A DNA stretch of 37,313 nt from UBA2137 sp037968575 (lineage in GTDB: Bacteria > Pseudomonadota > Alphaproteobacteria > Micavibrionales > Micavibrionaceae), in assembly GCA_037968575.1 (NCBI GenBank), contig JBBKVR010000073.1, forward strand, positions 1-37,313. The letters run 5' to 3'. The notes under the pieces are model-generated. The model was not told the origin of the DNA, ran no database searches, and worked only from the letters and a program-made list of their open reading frames with translations. A program made the position numbers and the translations under genes. The first letter of the stretch is position 1. Each line of letters begins with the position of its first letter. Below are positions 33,780-37,313 of this stretch, piece after piece.

Positions 33780-33809
33780 TTGACGGTTGCCCCTCTTTTC
33801 CGCTAATGT
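33780..33809 (+). promoter_or_regulatory. Candidate str-operon promoter
   Basis: TTGACG (33780-33785), 18-nt spacer, TAATGT (33804-33809), preceded by an A/T-rich stretch with A tracts (33750-33770) resembling an UP element. It lies in the 417-nt rpoC-rpsL gap (33590-34006), in which I see no convincing gene. Confidence 0.55.
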
Positions 33810-33895
33810 CCGCTCGAATTTAAGGAATCGGATGAGCTGGTCGTAGACTTCTACTTTGACTAAACGCAGTTCGGACGTAAGTTTTAAGCTAATAA

Positions 33896-33937
33896 CAAAG
33901 ATGCAAAGCAGATTAATAAAGTCTGACAAAATCTTTG
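33896..33937 (+). promoter_or_regulatory. Nested hairpin in the rpsL leader
   Basis: CAAAGAT (33896-33902) pairs with ATCTTTG (33931-33937); inside, CAGA (about 33909-33912) pairs with TCTG. It lies 70 nt before rpsL and after the promoter candidate, so it would be in the 5' UTR. A ribosomal-protein autoregulation site is possible, although in E. coli the S7 site lies between rpsL and rpsG. Confidence 0.45.
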
Positions 33938-34006
33938 CTATGGCTTTTACGGTGTTCGACCAAACCATCCAAGACAACTATTAGAGATTAAAAGAGGACG
34001 GCACGC

Positions 34007-34390
34007 ATGCCTACAATACAACAGCTTATCCGCAATCCCCGCGCCAAAGGCGGTAAGAAAGCGATGAAAACCAAAAAGAACCGTGCACTACAGGGTAGTC
34101 CACAAGTTCGTGGCGTTTGTACTCGTGTTTATACAACGACACCAAAGAAACCGAACTCGGCTTTGCGTAAGGTTGCTAAGGTTCGCCTAACAACTGGTTA
34201 TGAAGTCATTTGCTACATTCCTGGTGAAGGTCACAACCTTCAAGAGCACTCAGTTGTTCTTGTTAAGGGTGGCCGTACAAAAGATTTACCTGGTGTGCGT
34301 TACAGAATTATTCGTGGTGCCTTGGATACACAAGGTGTGAAAGACAGAAAACAGTCTCGTTCCGCATATGGTGCGAAGAGACCTAAGTAA
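34007..34390 (+). CDS. rpsL: 30S ribosomal protein S12 (uS12)
   Basis: 127 residues. Contains T-T-P-K-K-P-N-S-A-L-R-K (about 40-51) and G-G-R-T-K-D-L-P-G-V-R-Y (about 83-94). Both lysines associated with streptomycin response are the wild-type residue. The protein sits at the decoding centre and helps set accuracy. SD gagga 10 nt upstream. First gene of the str operon. Confidence 0.97.
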   Translation: MPTIQQLIRNPRAKGGKKAMKTKKNRALQGSPQVRGVCTRVYTTTPKKPNSALRKVAKVRLTTGYEVICYIPGEGHNLQEHSVVLVKGGRTKDLPGVRYRIIRGALDTQGVKDRKQSRSAYGAKRPK

Positions 34391-34414
34391 TTAGATAAGC
34401 AAGCGGAGAAGAAG

Positions 34415-34921
34415 ATGCGTCGTAGAAGAGCTGAAAAACGAGAAATTTTACCTGATCCAGTATTTGGTGATCTTGTTCTGAACAAATTCATGAACAACAT
34501 CATGATTGGTGGAAAAAAGGCAATTGCAGAGCGTATTGTTTACGGCGCACTTGAGAGCCTGACAGAGAACAAAGCGTCTAATGACATCGAGCTTGATGCT
34601 GATTTAGCGAAAAAGAATTTAGGCCTGGCTGTATTTCATAAGGCTTTGGTTAATGTGAAGCCAAAGGTTGAGGTCAAATCTCGCCGCGTTGGTGGTTCGA
34701 CTTATCAGGTTCCTGTCGAAGTGAATGGAACACGTGGTCAAGCCGTGGCTATCCGCTGGATTATCAGTGCTGCTCGTAAGCGCAGTGAAAGAACAATGAC
34801 AGAGCGTCTTTATGGTGAATTGCTAGATGCTGCAAATGACCGCGGTAATGCAGTCAAAAAACGTGATGACACACACAAAATGGCCGAAGCAAACCGCGCT
34901 TTTGCTCATTACAGATGGTAA
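34415..34921 (+). CDS. rpsG: 30S ribosomal protein S7 (uS7)
   Basis: 168 residues, a little longer than the usual 156. The reading starts M-R-R-R-R-A-E-K-R and continues with I-L-P-D-P-V-F-G-D, V-K-P-K-V-E-V-K-S-R-R-V-G-G-S-T-Y-Q-V-P-V-E-V and the C-terminal K-M-A-E-A-N-R-A-F-A-H-Y-R-W. It initiates assembly of the 30S head and, in E. coli, represses the str operon. SD GGAGAAG precedes the ATG. 24 nt after rpsL. Confidence 0.96.
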   Translation: MRRRRAEKREILPDPVFGDLVLNKFMNNIMIGGKKAIAERIVYGALESLTENKASNDIELDADLAKKNLGLAVFHKALVNVKPKVEVKSRRVGGSTYQVPVEVNGTRGQAVAIRWIISAARKRSERTMTERLYGELLDAANDRGNAVKKRDDTHKMAEANRAFAHYRW

Positions 34922-34969
34922 TCACAAACAAATAAGAAATTTTAACGGGAATACTTTTAAGAGAACATT

Positions 34970-37078
34970 ATGGCTGAAGAATACGACATTGCGAACTACC
35001 GGAACTTTGGGATTATGGCGCATATTGATGCGGGTAAAACCACAACTACAGAACGCGTTCTGTTTTATTCTGGTAAGTCTCACAAAATTGGTGAGGTGCA
35101 TGACGGTGCCGCGACTATGGACTGGATGGAGCAGGAGCAGGAGCGTGGTATCACAATCACATCTGCTGCGACGACTACATTCTGGAAAGGCCTTGAGGGC
35201 GGCCAGTTCTCTAATCAAGGTATGCGCCTAAACATTATTGATACTCCGGGTCACGTTGATTTTACAATTGAAGTTGAGCGTTCATTACGTGTGCTCGATG
35301 GTGCGATTTGTGTGCTTGACGGTAACGCTGGTGTTGAGCCTCAAACTGAAACAGTTTGGAGACAGGGTGACAAATACAATGTGCCTCGTGTTATCTTCAT
35401 TAACAAAATGGACAAAATTGGTGCGGACTTTTATGCATCTGTAGAGTCAATCATTGACCGTTTGGGTGCAACACCTGTGTGCTTGCAATTACCAATCGGT
35501 GCAGAAAACGACTTTGCTGGTGTTGTAGATCTCATTAAAATGAAGGCTGTTGTTTGGGACTCGGAAAACCTAGGTGCAACATTCCAAGAAACTGACATTC
35601 CTGCTGATCTTCAAGCCAAGGCTGAAGAATACCGTGAGAAATTGATTGAAATTGTGGTTGAGCAAGACGATCAAGCCATGGAAGATTACCTTGAAGGTAA
35701 ACCAATAGATGAGATGACACTTCGTAAATGTATCCGTAAGGGTACAGTCACAAACTCTTTCTATCCTGTTATTTGTGGTTCTGCATTTAAGAACAAAGGT
35801 GTTCAGCCAATGTTGGATTGTGTTGTTGAATATCTTCCTTCACCGCTAGATATTGGTTCTGTTAAAGGTAAAGAAGTTGATGGTGAAACAGAGATGAATC
35901 GTAGACCTCATAAGTCCGAGCCGTTCTCAGCTCTTGCATTCAAAATCATGAATGACCCATTTGTTGGTTCTTTAACATTTATCCGTATTTACTCTGGAAC
36001 ATTGGAGTCTGGCTCATACGCACAAAACACAGTGAAAGATAACCGTGAGCGTATCGGTCGTATGCTGTTGATGCACTCAAACAACCGTGAAGAGATAAAG
36101 ATAGCAGAAGCTGGTGATATTGTTGCGCTTGTTGGTTTGAAAAATACAACTACTGGTGACACTCTTTGTGATGCAGCTCATCCAATCGTTTTAGAGCGTA
36201 TGGAATTTCCTGAGCCTGTTATTGAGATTGCTGTTGAACCAAAAACAAAAGCCGACCAAGAGAAAATGTCGACTGCGCTACAAAGGTTGGCTGCAGAAGA
36301 TCCATCTTTCCGTGTCGCTGTTGATCACGAGTCAGGTCAAACAATCATTAAAGGTATGGGTGAGCTTCACCTTGATATCTTGGTTGATCGTATGAAACGT
36401 GAATTTAAAGTTGAAGCCAATATCGGTGCACCTCAGGTTGCTTACCGTGAGACATTCACTAAAGAGATTGAGGTTGACTACACACACAAGAAACAAACTG
36501 GTGGTTCTGGACAATTTGCGCGCGTTATCCTGACGTTCAAACCTAACGAAGTTGGTGAGGGCTTTACATTCGAAGATACTGTTACGGGTGGTAATATTCC
36601 TAAGGAATACATCCCTGGTGTTAAAAAAGGTATCGAGCAACAAAAAGAAAGCGGAATTATCGCAGGTTTCCCCGTTGTTGATTTTGCCGCCATTCTAACT
36701 GATGGTTCTTACCACGATGTTGACTCATCTGTGATGGCTTTTGAGGTTGCAGGTCGTGCGGCATTCCGCGAAGCAATGCAAAAAGCTGGTCCAGTGTTAC
36801 TTGAGCCAATGATGAAGGTCGAAGTTGTGACACCTGAAGAATATATGGGTGACATTATCGGTGATCTGAACTCTCGTCGCGGTATTGTTCAAGGTATGAC
36901 AGATCGCGGTAATGCGAAAGTTATCTCAGCTATGGTGCCATTGGCAAACATGTTTGGTTACATCAATAACTTGCGTTCTATGTCACAAGGTCGTGCACAG
37001 TACACAATGTTGTTTGATCACTATTCACCTGCACCATCTAGTGTGACTGATGAAGTCAAAGAAAAGATGGCTGGTTAA
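34970..37078 (+). CDS. fusA: Elongation factor G
   Basis: 702 residues. GTPase motifs: A-H-I-D-A-G-K-T-T-T-T-E-R (G1, about 16-28), R-G-I-T-I-T-S-A-A (G2), D-T-P-G-H-V-D-F (G3) and N-K-M-D-K (G4). Domains II-V follow, with H-K-K-Q-T-G-G-S-G-Q-F-A-R in domain IV, whose tip enters the A site. Catalyses ribosomal translocation. 48 nt after rpsG; a modest SD (aagaga) precedes the ATG. Confidence 0.98.
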   Translation: MAEEYDIANYRNFGIMAHIDAGKTTTTERVLFYSGKSHKIGEVHDGAATMDWMEQEQERGITITSAATTTFWKGLEGGQFSNQGMRLNIIDTPGHVDFTIEVERSLRVLDGAICVLDGNAGVEPQTETVWRQGDKYNVPRVIFINKMDKIGADFYASVESIIDRLGATPVCLQLPIGAENDFAGVVDLIKMKAVVWDSENLGATFQETDIPADLQAKAEEYREKLIEIVVEQDDQAMEDYLEGKPIDEMTLRKCIRKGTVTNSFYPVICGSAFKNKGVQPMLDCVVEYLPSPLDIGSVKGKEVDGETEMNRRPHKSEPFSALAFKIMNDPFVGSLTFIRIYSGTLESGSYAQNTVKDNRERIGRMLLMHSNNREEIKIAEAGDIVALVGLKNTTTGDTLCDAAHPIVLERMEFPEPVIEIAVEPKTKADQEKMSTALQRLAAEDPSFRVAVDHESGQTIIKGMGELHLDILVDRMKREFKVEANIGAPQVAYRETFTKEIEVDYTHKKQTGGSGQFARVILTFKPNEVGEGFTFEDTVTGGNIPKEYIPGVKKGIEQQKESGIIAGFPVVDFAAILTDGSYHDVDSSVMAFEVAGRAAFREAMQKAGPVLLEPMMKVEVVTPEEYMGDIIGDLNSRRGIVQGMTDRGNAKVISAMVPLANMFGYINNLRSMSQGRAQYTMLFDHYSPAPSSVTDEVKEKMAG

Positions 37079-37116
37079 TTAACGAATTTGAATTTGAATA
37101 TAAGAGGAGAAGATAA

Positions 37117-37313
37117 ATGTCTAAGGAAAAGTTTGAGCGTAATAAGCCTCATGTAAATGTTGGAACGATTGGTCACGTTGACCATGGTAAAACAACGCTG
37201 ACTGCAGCGATTGCGATGCTCTATGGTAACGGTGAGACAGTTGATAAAATTGACAAGGCTCCTGAAGAAAAAGCACGTGGTATCACGATTTCTACAGCGC
37301 ACGTTGAATATGA
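37117..37313 (+). CDS. tuf: Elongation factor Tu, 3'-truncated by the window
   Basis: First 65 codons only. Begins M-S-K-E-K-F-E-R-N-K-P-H-V-N-V with the P-loop G-H-V-D-H-G-K-T-T-L-T (about 19-29) and the switch I end E-K-A-R-G-I-T-I-S-T-A-H-V-E-Y. EF-Tu brings aminoacyl-tRNA to the ribosome. SD aggaga lies 11-13 nt upstream. It follows fusA by 38 nt, completing the str operon order. Confidence 0.97.
   Translation, partial: MSKEKFERNKPHVNVGTIGHVDHGKTTLTAAIAMLYGNGETVDKIDKAPEEKARGITISTAHVEY

Noticed and set aside
33768..33977. 69-aa minus-strand ORF in the rpoC-rpsL gap
   Set aside because: It overlies the promoter candidate and leader hairpin of the str operon, lacks a convincing ribosome binding site, and resembles no known family.

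Overview
The window looks like a chromosomal segment of a low-to-medium GC Gram-negative alphaproteobacterium. RpoB, RpoC, EF-G and the start of EF-Tu read like alphaproteobacterial proteins. The gene order secE-nusG-rplKA-rplJL-rpoBC-rpsL-rpsG-fusA-tuf is the classic bacterial core. A two-partner-secretion exoprotein, an EptA-type lipid A modifier and a YcfD-type oxygenase point to a Gram-negative envelope. I cannot assign a genus. No CRISPR array, rRNA, tRNA, insertion sequence or prophage was seen.

Region 1 (1-5445) is the 3' part of a giant filamentous-haemagglutinin-like exoprotein whose start lies outside the window. It carries seven tandem repeats of about 150 residues, a right-handed beta-helix stretch and a C-terminal tail with paired cysteines.

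Region 2 (5446-13998) is a mosaic of short units: an RNase H-like protein, a YffB/ArsC-like thiol protein, an AT-rich APH-family phosphotransferase, an overlapping roxA-greB pair, a YheS-type ABC-F ATPase, a coupled RRM protein plus YaiI pair, and several small proteins of unknown role. Well-formed terminators mark some of the boundaries.

Region 3 (13999-20621) concerns the envelope and translation. On the minus strand, an EptA-like phosphoethanolamine transferase overlaps by one base a dolichol kinase/DGK1/phytol kinase-like membrane kinase, a pairing that would make sense for recycling diacylglycerol. metG and an EamA transporter follow, also overlapping. A 46-nt imperfect repeat lies just upstream of both eptA and metG. 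On the plus strand are an MscS channel and a DUF417/RclC-like membrane protein.

Region 4 (20737-37313) is the transcription and translation core. Two small ORFs of unknown function are intercalated: 58 aa between nusG and rplK, directly behind a hairpin that would hide its ribosome binding site; and 122 aa between rplA and rplJ, flanked by two terminators. The leaders carry strong RNA-structure candidates: an L1-type leader before rplK, an L10-type leader with a textbook attenuator before rplJ, hairpins in the rplL-rpoB and rpoB-rpoC gaps, and a promoter plus nested hairpin before rpsL. The window ends inside tuf.
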